From an uncultured Alphaproteobacteria bacterium (GTDB taxonomy: Bacteria > Pseudomonadota > Alphaproteobacteria > Rhodobacterales > Rhodobacteraceae), in assembly GCA_902586885.1 (NCBI GenBank), contig CACIJG010000003.1, positions 1 to 64,000 of the forward strand: a stretch of DNA of 64,000 bases. The letters are read 5' to 3'. Position numbers and translations under genes: made by a program. Numbering within the stretch: the stretch's first letter is position 1; the number at the start of each line of letters is the position of its first letter. Shown here piece by piece: positions 17,856 through 27,144 of the stretch. Under the pieces are notes generated by a model that saw only the letters and a list, made by a program, of their open reading frames with translations, searched no databases and had not been told where the DNA came from.

Positions 17856-19151
17856 CTACCTTAACAATCCCGGCAAGAAAACTGCTATCTGAGGAAATAC
17901 AAAAACCAAAATTAAGCCAACAAAAATAGCTATTATAAAAGGAATTACACCTACGAATATTTTACCAAGTGCAACCGTAGGCGCTACAGATTTTACAACA
18001 AAAACATTCATTCCAATGGGTGGAGTGATGAGACCCAGTTCTGTCACTATTACAACTATAATTCCAAACCAAATCATATCTACATTTGCCTGATAGAGAG
18101 ACGGCAAAAATACCGGTACTAATAAAAGAAGTATGCCTATCGACTCAAAAATCATTCCCATGATAATCGCGATAAAGGCAATGAACATTACTAGCTGCGT
18201 GGCAGACAATCCTAAGTCATCGACTATAAAAATTAAATCAAAAGGCATACCTGACAAGTTAATAAACTGGGCAAATACCAAGGCACCAAAAATACACATG
18301 AATAGAGCTGCGGTTGTTTTTGATGCTTCAACCAAAGCGTCCAACCACTCATTCCAAGTTCGAAGAAACCCACGCGATAAGGCTATTAACGCAGCTCCCA
18401 CAGCTCCAATACCAGAAGCTTCAGTTGGAGTAAAAATTGATCCATATATCCCTCCGAGGACAAGAACAAATAGAAATAAAATTGGTCCTACAGAACGTAA
18501 CGCACGCCTCTTTTTTTCAGGTGACAGCGGGTCACCAGCTGGACCAGCTTTTGGATCAAGTCTTACCACGCATGCCACAGCTATCATAAATAGGCAAACT
18601 AGTAACAAACCAGGAATAATACCCGCCATAAACAAGAGCCCGATATCCTGTTCCGAGACTATACCATATATAACCAGTGGAACCGAAGGAGGTATCATTA
18701 TTCCTAGAGTTCCTCCCGATGCAATAGTCCCAGATGCAAGACTGTCGCTATATTTGTATCTCTTCATTGCAGGCATAGAAACTTTAGTCATGGTTGCAGC
18801 AGTTGCTAGCGATGAACCGCATACGGCTGAAAAACCCGCGCATGCAACAACTGTAGACAAAGCTAGACCACCTCTAAATTGACCTAACCCTGCATAGGCT
18901 GCGTCAAAAAGATCATTACTGATTTCTGCTTTATAGATAAAAACACCCATTAAAATAAATAGAGGAATTACACTCAGATTGTAATTCATCGCATCTTCCA
19001 TAATTTGCGTTCCTGCCATTGCGAATGCAGCAGACCAACCTCTTAAGTAAGCAAAACCGATTACCCCTACTATAAGAGTAGCGAAACCAACTCTAAAGCC
19101 AAAAAAGCAAAGCAGAATAAGAACAGCAAAGCCAACTAATGCAATTGTCAC
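17856..19151 (-). CDS. dctM: TRAP transporter large permease (DctM-like)
   Basis: A 431-residue polytopic membrane protein with about 11-12 hydrophobic segments. It has recognisable DctM motifs such as SGGTLGIMIPPS, FTPTEASGIGA and GLITPPIGMNVFVV. It forms the Na+-coupled channel of a TRAP importer with the small permease and the periplasmic binding protein. It shares base 19151 with dctQ (stop-start overlap). Confidence 0.95.
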   Translation of the reverse strand: MTIALVGFAVLILLCFFGFRVGFATLIVGVIGFAYLRGWSAAFAMAGTQIMEDAMNYNLSVIPLFILMGVFIYKAEISNDLFDAAYAGLGQFRGGLALSTVVACAGFSAVCGSSLATAATMTKVSMPAMKRYKYSDSLASGTIASGGTLGIMIPPSVPLVIYGIVSEQDIGLLFMAGIIPGLLLVCLFMIAVACVVRLDPKAGPAGDPLSPEKKRRALRSVGPILFLFVLVLGGIYGSIFTPTEASGIGAVGAALIALSRGFLRTWNEWLDALVEASKTTAALFMCIFGALVFAQFINLSGMPFDLIFIVDDLGLSATQLVMFIAFIAIIMGMIFESIGILLLLVPVFLPSLYQANVDMIWFGIIVVIVTELGLITPPIGMNVFVVKSVAPTVALGKIFVGVIPFIIAIFVGLILVFVFPQIAVFLPGLLR

Positions 19152-19669
19152 TAATTACTCCCAGAACTTGTTTTACTATTTTCTGCCTTCTTGTATAAAT
19201 TTTTAACAAAAAGACCACAAACCAGGCAGATAAGACTTAGTATAGACAAAAAGGCAACTGACCCAGTAACAATAATTAAAGGCCACTCTAATACTGTTGT
19301 CATACTACCAAGATGATAACTGTCCTCTGCAAAAATATATAATTGCCATGAGATGAAAGCCATTGCCAGAACTGAGAACCCTTGAATTAAATATCCATGA
19401 AGATTTGGAATAAATTTTTTGATACGTTCTTCAAATACTTCTACAACAATGTGGCTATCATCTGCATTAACAATGCCTAAAGCAGAAAAGATGGTGAGAG
19501 CTAGCAGAAACTGTATCATTTCTGCTGACCCGTAAATAGGAGCATTAAAAAGATATCTGCCTAAAACATCTATAAATGTCAGCGCCATCATTAGGAAAAG
19601 CAATACCGCTGATAAAATTTTTACCAGAAAGATTATACGCGGCAATAAATATTTTATAAAACTTTCCAT
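19151..19669 (-). CDS. dctQ: TRAP transporter small permease (DctQ-like)
   Basis: A 172-residue membrane protein with four hydrophobic helices (about 13-33, 46-66, 93-113 and 130-152) and the family stretch DVLGRYLFNAPIYGSAEM. It supports the large permease. It lies between dctP (21 bases upstream) and dctM (one-base overlap). Confidence 0.92.
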   Translation of the reverse strand: MESFIKYLLPRIIFLVKILSAVLLFLMMALTFIDVLGRYLFNAPIYGSAEMIQFLLALTIFSALGIVNADDSHIVVEVFEERIKKFIPNLHGYLIQGFSVLAMAFISWQLYIFAEDSYHLGSMTTVLEWPLIIVTGSVAFLSILSLICLVCGLFVKNLYKKAENSKTSSGSN

Positions 19670-19690
19670 CTATTGCCGCGCTTCATTAAT

Positions 19691-20716
19691 TTATTTTGAT
19701 AGCTCGTTTACTCTCTTGATGTAAAAGTCTAAAGCAGCTTTTGAATCGATCCCTTTAGAACCAGCTTTCTTAATCCAGCCTGCAGTAATTTTTTCAGCTT
19801 GCTTTTTGAGCTCATTTTCAAACTCAGCTGGAGCTTCATACATCTTTATTTTTCCGTCTTTGGTAATCTTTTTTAGGCTACCTCCATCTCTGTCCACCCA
19901 ATGTTGTGATGCCATTCTACCAAATTTAGAACCAGAAACTGCCATTATAGCTTCCTGATCTTTTTTTGATATGCCATTCCATTTATCCTCATTCATCAAT
20001 AAGGAAAAAGAAGTAGTGTACATTCCTTTCTTAAATACAGTTCCAGATTTGGTGTAAGGCGCCAACTGGAAAACATCCACGCTATTTGGGCTAAGCACAA
20101 TAAAACCGTCGACTACTTTTCGGGAAATAATTTCGTTAGCTTGAACAGCAGGACCGGCAACAGGATTTGAACCTATAGATTTAAGCAATCTTGCTGGTGG
20201 CCCAGGTAAAGTCCATATTTTACGCTTAGCTAATTCAGCAACAGACAAAATGGGTTCATCAGTTTGGCTCCAGATTAAACCAGGCGTTATAACCCATCCA
20301 GAGAGGTATTTTACACCCTGAAATTCGTCTGGAAAATATTTTAAATGCGTTTCCCACAATGCCTGTGACATAGCAGGAGCATCATCAGAACCGATAAACA
20401 TATTCATTGCAACTAAGGGACCCTGAATTCTGTTTTGAACCAATCCATTAAATTGTGGAGCAACATCTGCGACACCTTTAACCACTGAATTCCATTGTTC
20501 TGGTGGAGGAGCTAAAGATTTAGGTGGGATGATTCCCGTAACTCTTCCCTCAGTAGCCTCTTCTACCCATTTGATCCAAGTAGGTAAGATTGATCTACAC
20601 ATAAAATGTTTGGGTGGCCAAAAGCAATTTACTACCAAACGTGTTTTTGCCCATGAAAAACTCGGCATACTCATCAAAAGAGTTATAGCGAGTACAAACT
20701 TTATAATTGACTTCAT
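19691..20716 (-). CDS. dctP: TRAP transporter substrate-binding protein (DctP-like)
   Basis: A 341-residue periplasmic binding protein with a clear signal peptide (KSIIKFVLAITLLMSMPSFSWA, cleavage after SWA, described by its first 22 residues 2-23). The mature domain has the DctP-type segments WSQTDEPI and VDGFIVLSPNSV. I use ATG 20716, with GGAGGAATT upstream, instead of the longer ATG at 20746, because the signal peptide begins there. It is the first gene of the operon running to 13188. The ligand is unknown; downstream sulfatase and dioxygenase genes hint at an aromatic or sulfated organic acid. Confidence 0.9.
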   Translation of the reverse strand: MKSIIKFVLAITLLMSMPSFSWAKTRLVVNCFWPPKHFMCRSILPTWIKWVEEATEGRVTGIIPPKSLAPPPEQWNSVVKGVADVAPQFNGLVQNRIQGPLVAMNMFIGSDDAPAMSQALWETHLKYFPDEFQGVKYLSGWVITPGLIWSQTDEPILSVAELAKRKIWTLPGPPARLLKSIGSNPVAGPAVQANEIISRKVVDGFIVLSPNSVDVFQLAPYTKSGTVFKKGMYTTSFSLLMNEDKWNGISKKDQEAIMAVSGSKFGRMASQHWVDRDGGSLKKITKDGKIKMYEAPAEFENELKKQAEKITAGWIKKAGSKGIDSKAALDFYIKRVNELSK

Positions 20717-20808
20717 ATAATTCCTCCAAAAAACTTTTACACACAAGGTTAACTGAAAAATACAGAAATAAAAGTTTTAAGATTCAAGTTTTAGAAAAAG
20801 GCTAATTA

Positions 20809-21465
20809 TTATACGATCCTACAAGCTTCATCAAAAGAGAGACGAGGCAACTTATGAAATATTGCACTTTCATCTCCGAATCCGATGTTGCAAAGAAAAT
20901 TACATTTAAAGGTCGAATTTGGAAAAAATTCTTCATCTATAATATTTGGTTCAAATCCAGACATTGGCCCAGCATCGAGTCCCATTGCTCTTGCCGTCAG
21001 CATTAAATACGCACCCTGTAGGGTGGAATTTCGAAATGCGATCTTTTCCGCAAAAGCTTCCTTGTCTCGAAACATCCCAGTTTTGTCATCTAAAGGGAAC
21101 AGCTCGGGTAATTTTTCCCAAAATTTGGTATCGTAGGCTATTATAACAGTTAAGGGCGCAGTCATTGCTTTTTTCACATTAGCGGGTTTAAGCCCTGTTT
21201 CCAGTCTTTTTTTTGCTTCACTGGATTTTATAAAAACAAATCGACCAGGTTGACTATTGAAGTGTGTTGATCCCTGAGCAACGACTTCGTATAGCTTTTT
21301 AACCATTTCGTCACTGACTTCTCTATTTTGCCAAGCATAATGTGTTCGTGCTTTTCCGATTATTAAATCTATCGAATTTTCATCCAATGAATTTATTTTG
21401 GATCTTAAATCTCTTATGTCTTGCTGAGCTTTAGCTTTTTTTTCTTCTAAACTTGGTTCATTCAT
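20809..21465 (-). CDS. Nitroreductase-family protein (RutE/HadB-like)
   Basis: An FMN-dependent nitroreductase-fold protein of 218 residues from ATG 21465 (GAGGAAAG upstream); the ATG at 21498 would add 11 residues. RutE-type features are HFNSQPGRFVF, LTVIIAYD, LQGAYLMLTARAMGLD and PMSGFEPN. The RutE group reduces malonic semialdehyde and related compounds. An extra charged helix (about 5-30) precedes the domain. The gene is single, between the TRAP operon and a divergent CoA ligase. Confidence 0.85.
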   Translation of the reverse strand: MNEPSLEEKKAKAQQDIRDLRSKINSLDENSIDLIIGKARTHYAWQNREVSDEMVKKLYEVVAQGSTHFNSQPGRFVFIKSSEAKKRLETGLKPANVKKAMTAPLTVIIAYDTKFWEKLPELFPLDDKTGMFRDKEAFAEKIAFRNSTLQGAYLMLTARAMGLDAGPMSGFEPNIIDEEFFPNSTFKCNFLCNIGFGDESAIFHKLPRLSFDEACRIV

Positions 21466-21662
21466 TCTTTCCTCACTATTTTGCTTTATAAAGTTCATTA
21501 AAAATGGAGCCTATCTCCGTTCTATATACACAACAGTAAACTCAACTCATGGTAAAATTATACACCTATACACTGATCAGAATAGCTAGGAAGACTCTAT
21601 TTTCTATATATTGCATATAAATTCCCTTTTTGAAAGTTGCTATGGACAGTGTTAAAGAATAT

Positions 21663-21690
21663 TATAATAATTGAGAATAAAATTTTATTC
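21663..21690 (+). promoter_or_regulatory. -10 box followed by a 16-bp perfect palindrome
   Basis: TATAAT (21663-21668) is followed by GAATAAAATTTTATTC (21675-21690), a perfect palindrome covering the expected transcription start and lying about 40 bases upstream of the CoA ligase ATG. This is the usual place for a repressor operator. The -35 is not convincing. Confidence 0.45.
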
Positions 21691-21731
21691 CAAAGTTAAC
21701 AAATAAAATTGTATTAAGGAGAGTTTTGAAA

Positions 21732-23360
21732 ATGCATGGCATGATGATGGATCGTCCGCTAAAGATAATTGATATTTTAAAATTCGCTGAGGAAGTACAC
21801 CCTACCCAGGAGATAATATCAAGAACCTTGCAAAACTCAATCCATACAACCAATTACGGGGAGATCGGTCAAAGAGCTAGAAGAATGTCGAAAGCTCTCG
21901 TTTCTATGGGAATAAAACTTGGAGATAGAGTAGCAACTCTAGCCTGGAATGGGTATCGCCATTTCGAACTTTATTTTGCTATATCAGGATTAGGGGCAGT
22001 GTGTCATACAATAAATCCTCGGTTATCAAGCGAGCAATTAACCTATGTGGTTAATCACGCAGAAGACAAAATTATCTTTCTCGACTTGACATTTATTCCG
22101 ATCGTTGAAGCACATCTGGAAAAATTTCCTTCGACTACAAAATATGTATTAATGACAGATAAAGAAAACATGCCTGAATGCAATATCCCTAATGTCATCT
22201 GCTACGAAGATCTTATTGATCGAGCGGATTCTGACTATGACTGGCCAGAATTTCCTGAAGATACAGCGTCTAGCTTGTGTTATACGTCTGGAACTACAGG
22301 CAACCCAAAAGGAGTCCTATATTCTCACAGGTCCACAGTTTTGCATGCCTTGTTAGCATGTGTTACTTTGTCGGGATCATTCGCTGTTGGTAGAAAGATA
22401 CTTCCCATAGTCCCACTTTTTCACGCTAATGCATGGGGAATTCCATATAGTGCACCATTGACAGGAACTTCTCTTGTTTTCCCAGGAGCAAATCTTGATG
22501 GAGCTAGTGTCTATGATCTACTTAATCAAAACAAGGTTTTTTCAGCATGGGGTGTCCCAACGGTCTGGATGGGACTACTTGATGAGATTAAGAATAGAGG
22601 TGCTAAGCCAGAAGGTTTGGGAGAGATGATTGTTGGGGGATCAGCCGCAGCAAAATCTTTGATTGAAGCTTTTGAGAACATGGATGTCACTGTAATTCAT
22701 GCGTGGGGAATGACAGAAACTAGTCCACTTGGCACCACGGGAAAGCTAACCCCCCCTTACACTGAATTACCTAGAGAACAGCAAATTAACTTGAAAGGGA
22801 AACAGGGTAGAAAAGTTTTTATGGTTGATCTCAAGATTACCGACGATGAAGGCAAAATATTACCTCATGACGGTAAAAGCGTAGGGAACTTGTTTTGCAG
22901 GGGTAATACAATTGCAGGAGGTTATTTCAATAACGAGGAAGCCAGTAAGGCTGTAATCGATAAAGATGGTTGGTTCGGAACGGGTGATGTGGCTACGATA
23001 GATGAGGAGGGCTTTTTAGTGCTAACAGATCGAGCGAAAGATCTAATAAAATCTGGAGGTGAATGGATAAGCTCTATTGATTTAGAAAATATGGTTATGG
23101 CGCATCCCGATGTTGAAAACTGTGCAGTGATAGCCATCCCTCACGAAAAATGGGACGAAAGACCACTACTAGTGGTTGTGCCTGCTGAAGGAAAAAAACC
23201 ATCTAAAGAAGAACTGATAGAACATTTATCTGGGCATTTTGCAAAATGGCAGATGCCTGACGATGTAGTCTACGAGGATACTTTGCCATTAACGGCAACG
23301 GGTAAGGTCTCCAAGCTAACTTTAAGGCAAAAGTATGAAAAACATATTCTAGCTTCTTAG
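21732..23360 (+). CDS. Acyl-CoA synthetase (medium/long-chain fatty-acid type)
   Basis: A 542-residue ANL enzyme. YTSGTTGNPKG near residue 187, AWGMTETSPLG near 331, TGDVATIDEEG near 418, DRAKDLIKSGGEWIS near 434 and the catalytic lysine in LTATGKVSK near 523 are all present. The AWGMTE form and Gly-Glu-Trp-Ile-Ser pattern are typical of fatty-acyl-CoA ligases. I start at ATG 21732, with AAGGAGAG upstream, rather than the TTG six bases before. It is followed after 16 bases by an amidase gene and may share its transcript. Confidence 0.9.
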   Translation: MHGMMMDRPLKIIDILKFAEEVHPTQEIISRTLQNSIHTTNYGEIGQRARRMSKALVSMGIKLGDRVATLAWNGYRHFELYFAISGLGAVCHTINPRLSSEQLTYVVNHAEDKIIFLDLTFIPIVEAHLEKFPSTTKYVLMTDKENMPECNIPNVICYEDLIDRADSDYDWPEFPEDTASSLCYTSGTTGNPKGVLYSHRSTVLHALLACVTLSGSFAVGRKILPIVPLFHANAWGIPYSAPLTGTSLVFPGANLDGASVYDLLNQNKVFSAWGVPTVWMGLLDEIKNRGAKPEGLGEMIVGGSAAAKSLIEAFENMDVTVIHAWGMTETSPLGTTGKLTPPYTELPREQQINLKGKQGRKVFMVDLKITDDEGKILPHDGKSVGNLFCRGNTIAGGYFNNEEASKAVIDKDGWFGTGDVATIDEEGFLVLTDRAKDLIKSGGEWISSIDLENMVMAHPDVENCAVIAIPHEKWDERPLLVVVPAEGKKPSKEELIEHLSGHFAKWQMPDDVVYEDTLPLTATGKVSKLTLRQKYEKHILAS

Positions 23361-23376
23361 TGGGGACAATATATCT

Positions 23377-24789
23377 ATGGACGAAATTTGGAAACTTGGC
23401 GCTTATAAAACAGCTGAATTAATAAAATCTCGAAAGATCTCTGTCACAGAAGCTGTTTCTAGTTCTATTGAAAGAATTAAAAGTAAGAATCCAATGATCA
23501 ACGCAGTAGTAGACGACTTAAGCGAAGAAGCATTAAAGGAAGCGGAACAGTTAGACAAATCCTCAAAAAATGGCGAACTAAAAGGTCCTCTCCATGGAGT
23601 ACCTATAACAATAAAAGAAAATATCGATCAACAAGGCTATTCAACTCCAAATGGTTTAGTAGCGCTTAAGGATCTTATTGCACCTGGAAACGCTCCTGTT
23701 GTAGACAATTTAAAAGACGCTGGAGCAATTATTATTGGGAGAACAAACACTCCTGAGTTTTCAATGCGAGGAACAACAGACAATGTTCTTCATGGAAGAA
23801 CTCTTAATCCTTGGAACGACTGGGCAAGTCCGGGGGGTTCATCCGGAGGAGCTTCAGCTGCCGTAATGAGTGGAATGGGTGCACTGGCCCATGGGAATGA
23901 TATTGCTGGTTCTCTAAGAATTCCTTCGACGGCGACTGGAGCAACCACAGTTAAACCGGGTCTCGGTCGTGTGCCAGCATATAATCCTAGTCAAACTCAG
24001 GAACGAGGCTTAGTTGCTCAATTAATGTCAGTACAAGGTCTAATCGCCAGAGAAGTAAAAGATGTACGACTCGGCATGAAATCACTAATTAAATATGATC
24101 CCAGAGACCCTTGGATGGTAGAAGTTCCCTTTGAAAGTCCTGAATTAGAAAAACCAATAAAGATTGGATATACGAAGGAAACTTTGGGAGAAGCATTAGA
24201 CACGGCAGTTGAAAAAGCAATAGATAATGCTAAGAAGGCATTAGAAGATTCAGGCTATATTTTGGAAGAAGTTCAACTCCCAGAATTCCTAGAAGCATCA
24301 ACTTTTTCTGCAAGAACTCTGTTCGGAGAAATAAAAGCTTTACATCAAAAAGATTACGAAGCGTACGGAAGTAAAACCTTCAATGAAATTGCAAGCAACT
24401 ATTTCCAATTAACAGAACCATTTCAAGGTGATGATTTATTCCTAGGCATGGCGAAGAGATCATACTTTTTTAGACTTTGGAATTTGTTTTTTCAAAAATA
24501 CCCATTGGTTCTAACTCCTTTTCTTTTATATCAAACTTATGAATGGAATAGAGACGCTCAAGGCCTTGACGGAACAAAAGAAGTGCTGGCTGGTATGTTT
24601 TATGCTCACACTATGAATTATCTTGGGATTCCTGCAGGAGTTATTTCTGCTAACTATAATGATGGTCTTCCTGTGGGAGTACAAATTATATCCTCCAGGT
24701 ATAGAGAAGACTGGATTCTAGATGCATGTGAGGCGATAGAAAACAGGATAGGAATTATGGCAGATCAATTATTCTCCCGAGTAGACTAG
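23377..24789 (+). CDS. Amidase (amidase-signature family)
   Basis: A 470-residue amidase with the Ser-cisSer-Lys triad: K80 in TIKENIDQQG, the cis-Ser within PGGSSGGAS (155/156), and the nucleophile S179 in GNDIAGSLR. It hydrolyses an amide to acid plus ammonia; the acid could then be activated by the CoA ligase encoded upstream, an inference from the two-gene layout. Length is normal and no signal peptide is seen. Confidence 0.9.
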   Translation: MDEIWKLGAYKTAELIKSRKISVTEAVSSSIERIKSKNPMINAVVDDLSEEALKEAEQLDKSSKNGELKGPLHGVPITIKENIDQQGYSTPNGLVALKDLIAPGNAPVVDNLKDAGAIIIGRTNTPEFSMRGTTDNVLHGRTLNPWNDWASPGGSSGGASAAVMSGMGALAHGNDIAGSLRIPSTATGATTVKPGLGRVPAYNPSQTQERGLVAQLMSVQGLIAREVKDVRLGMKSLIKYDPRDPWMVEVPFESPELEKPIKIGYTKETLGEALDTAVEKAIDNAKKALEDSGYILEEVQLPEFLEASTFSARTLFGEIKALHQKDYEAYGSKTFNEIASNYFQLTEPFQGDDLFLGMAKRSYFFRLWNLFFQKYPLVLTPFLLYQTYEWNRDAQGLDGTKEVLAGMFYAHTMNYLGIPAGVISANYNDGLPVGVQIISSRYREDWILDACEAIENRIGIMADQLFSRVD

Positions 24790-24802
24790 AAACCAAATAA
24801 AC

Positions 24803-25204
24803 TTAACTTTTTCTGTCGTACAACTTAAAAATACTTCTTCCGGAGGCAACCAAATTTTTTTCGTCATCATATATCTCACCGGTGCAATAACAAATCGACT
24901 TTCCTTTTTTAGTTATTTCACCTTTTGAAATTAACAATTTAGTTTTAGGTGGCGAAATATAGTCCACCGAAAGGTTAAGAGTAACAGAGTCAACTTCTCT
25001 TTCTGTACTACCAGGAAAGCTGGCTGCTGTACCCATGGTAATGTCTAAAAGAGTAGCGTGAACGCCACCATGTGGAATGCCATACAAATTCAAATGATGG
25101 TCATTCAACTCTAATTGCAACAAAGATTTGCCGTTTCCTAGTTTTATAACTTCTATACCTACAAAATGCTGAAAAGGGTTATTCCTAAGTTTTTTTAATG
25201 ACAT
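24803..25204 (-). CDS. PaaI-type hotdog thioesterase
   Basis: A 133-residue hotdog-fold thioesterase with the active-site region GIPHGGVHATLLDITMG, matching the HGG-x-x-x-x-x-xD pattern of PaaI-like enzymes. It releases acids from acyl- or aryl-CoA. It converges with the amidase gene and diverges from the beta-lactamase-fold gene with only 35 bases between open frames. Confidence 0.88.
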   Translation of the reverse strand: MSLKKLRNNPFQHFVGIEVIKLGNGKSLLQLELNDHHLNLYGIPHGGVHATLLDITMGTAASFPGSTEREVDSVTLNLSVDYISPPKTKLLISKGEITKKGKSICYCTGEIYDDEKNLVASGRSIFKLYDRKS

Positions 25205-25278
25205 ACCGCAAATAAGTCTCTTGAATAAAAGATATCAAAATGAAACAATATTGTTACTGTTTTAACAAGGATTATTTT

Positions 25279-26439
25279 ATGGATATATTTTCAGACATAG
25301 CAAAAAAATACCTTGAAAAGGGATTAATAGCAGGGCTTGAGTGGGACATTCGATTAAAAAACAAATCGTTATCTGAAGGGGTTATAGGATTTAAGGATAT
25401 TAAATCAAAAAAAACTCTAGACCCAAATCAAGTTTATCGAATTTATTCAATGACAAAGCCTATTTTGTCGGTTGCGCTAATAAGACTTATCGAAAGGAAT
25501 GAAATTCATTTACACTCACTTGCTCAAGAATTTATTCCATCATTAAGGCACTTGAAGGTAATTCTTCCCGATGGAAGCTTAGAAAGATTAAAAAGGCCCA
25601 TTACCATTGCTGACTTATTAACCCATACCGCCGGATTTTCATATAACTTTAACATTGGGTGTCAAGTTGCATCGTTTTACAAAGAGCTAGATATTTTAAA
25701 CGACCCAGAAAAATCACTGGAAGAAATGGTTGACCAAATTTCCACTTTGCCGCTCGCTTTTCAACCAGGTGACGCATGGAGGTACTCAGTGGCTACCGAC
25801 ATATTGGGAAGAATCTTAGAAGTACACAGAAAACAGAGATTGCGGGATGTTTTAAAGGATCTGATACTGGAACCTCTCGGTATGAGCGAAACAGATTTTA
25901 GTATCAACGAAAATCAAGTTTCTAGATTGATGCCTATGCATGGCACAAATGATGTCAACGAGCTAATTTCACTCAAGCCAAAAAGTTTAGAGTTGGTAGA
26001 TATTGAGAAAGTCCACCCTTCTCGTGGTACAGATATAAAGGAGAGAGGCGGTTCTGGATTATTTTCAACAATAAAAGATTACCAATTATTTTGTGAGTTT
26101 CTAATTAATGGTAAAGATAAAAATGGATCCCAAATGATTTCAAAGATAATGCATAATTTTATGTTAAAAAACCGTATTCCCAAAAAACTTCTTCCTCTAA
26201 AACTAGGCCCTAGATTATTGGACGGGTATGGCTGGAACCTAATAGGAAGATTAATGATAAATAGTGGTCAGGCGATGAGTTTAACCAATAATGGTGAATT
26301 TGGCTGGGCTGGAGCTGCCAAAACTTTTTTTTGGATTGATAGAAAAGAAAATCTTACAGGTGTAATAATGACCCAATATGCAGGCTGTGACATAAATATT
26401 TCTGATGAATTTAGAGCTGCTTCTTACAGTTTGATATAA
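25279..26439 (+). CDS. Beta-lactamase-fold serine hydrolase (class C/esterase family)
   Basis: A 386-residue serine hydrolase with the S-x-x-K motif YSMTK (S57, K60) and a tyrosine motif YSV (Y169) in place of YxN. A GWAGAAKT box occupies the third-motif position. Such proteins are usually esterases or peptidases rather than antibiotic-resistance enzymes. ATG 25279 with AAGGA upstream is preferred to the ATG at 25240, which would add a Cys/Tyr-rich leader. No signal peptide is seen. Confidence 0.85.
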   Translation: MDIFSDIAKKYLEKGLIAGLEWDIRLKNKSLSEGVIGFKDIKSKKTLDPNQVYRIYSMTKPILSVALIRLIERNEIHLHSLAQEFIPSLRHLKVILPDGSLERLKRPITIADLLTHTAGFSYNFNIGCQVASFYKELDILNDPEKSLEEMVDQISTLPLAFQPGDAWRYSVATDILGRILEVHRKQRLRDVLKDLILEPLGMSETDFSINENQVSRLMPMHGTNDVNELISLKPKSLELVDIEKVHPSRGTDIKERGGSGLFSTIKDYQLFCEFLINGKDKNGSQMISKIMHNFMLKNRIPKKLLPLKLGPRLLDGYGWNLIGRLMINSGQAMSLTNNGEFGWAGAAKTFFWIDRKENLTGVIMTQYAGCDINISDEFRAASYSLI

Positions 26440-26442
26440 AAG

Positions 26443-27144
26443 TTAAACTTCTAGCCACTCTTTTCTTATATCGTCCCTGGATTCTAATTCTTTAGGTGTT
26501 CCTTCAAAAACTATTTGACCATGTCCCATGACATAAACCCTGTGACTTATTTTCATTGCAATTGCTAGTTTTTGTTCAACCAATAAAATTGACACACCGC
26601 GACTACTTATCTCATTTAACAGGTCAGCAACTCTTTTTGTCATCTGAGGACTCAGACCTTCTGTTGGCTCATCAATCATTATTACCTCTGGATCCCCCAT
26701 AAGAGTTCTACACATGGTAAGCATTTGCTGCTCTCCTCCAGAAAGAAAAGATGCCTCTACATCAGCTCTATCTCTTAGGTTTTCAAATAAATTAAACATA
26801 TCCTCTATGGACCAACGAGAATTTTTAGCATCTTGACCGCCTTTAATTCCTAGCTCTAGGTTCTGCCGTGTAGTCAGCCCCGGGAAAATGTCCCTATTTT
26901 CTGGCACATACCCCAAACCCATCTTCGCTATCTCAAATGCTTTTTTTCCTGATAGTTCATTACCATTAAACTTAACTGAACCTTTTGGCTCCACCTCACC
27001 CATAATCGCTTTACATGTTGTTGATCGCCCTACCCCATTCCTTCCAAGCAGAGATACTATCTCTCCTTTATCAATTTTGAGATTTACACCTCTCAATATA
27101 TGGCTCTTGCCGTAATAAGCATTTAATCCATTTACTTCCAACAT
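26443..27144 (-). CDS. livF: Branched-chain-type ABC transporter ATPase LivF
   Basis: A 233-residue ABC ATPase, last gene of the Liv operon. Signature LSGGEQQML and Walker B VIMIDEPTEG are intact. The Walker A reads GRNGVGRST, with the critical lysine replaced by Arg (residue 40, CGA codon). I recall such Arg forms in some LivF relatives, so this may be a subfamily trait. With LivG it powers uptake by LivHM. It shares base 27144 with livG. Confidence 0.93.
   Translation of the reverse strand: MLEVNGLNAYYGKSHILRGVNLKIDKGEIVSLLGRNGVGRSTTCKAIMGEVEPKGSVKFNGNELSGKKAFEIAKMGLGYVPENRDIFPGLTTRQNLELGIKGGQDAKNSRWSIEDMFNLFENLRDRADVEASFLSGGEQQMLTMCRTLMGDPEVIMIDEPTEGLSPQMTKRVADLLNEISSRGVSILLVEQKLAIAMKISHRVYVMGHGQIVFEGTPKELESRDDIRKEWLEV

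Noticed and set aside
18133..18882. A 249-codon + strand open frame
   Set aside because: It lies entirely antisense to dctM, has low-complexity Ile/Pro/Thr composition expected from the reverse of a membrane protein, and lacks a ribosome-binding site.
25279..26439. A beta-lactamase resistance gene
   Set aside because: The S-x-x-K motif is present but the other motifs differ and there is no signal peptide; an esterase-type hydrolase is more likely.
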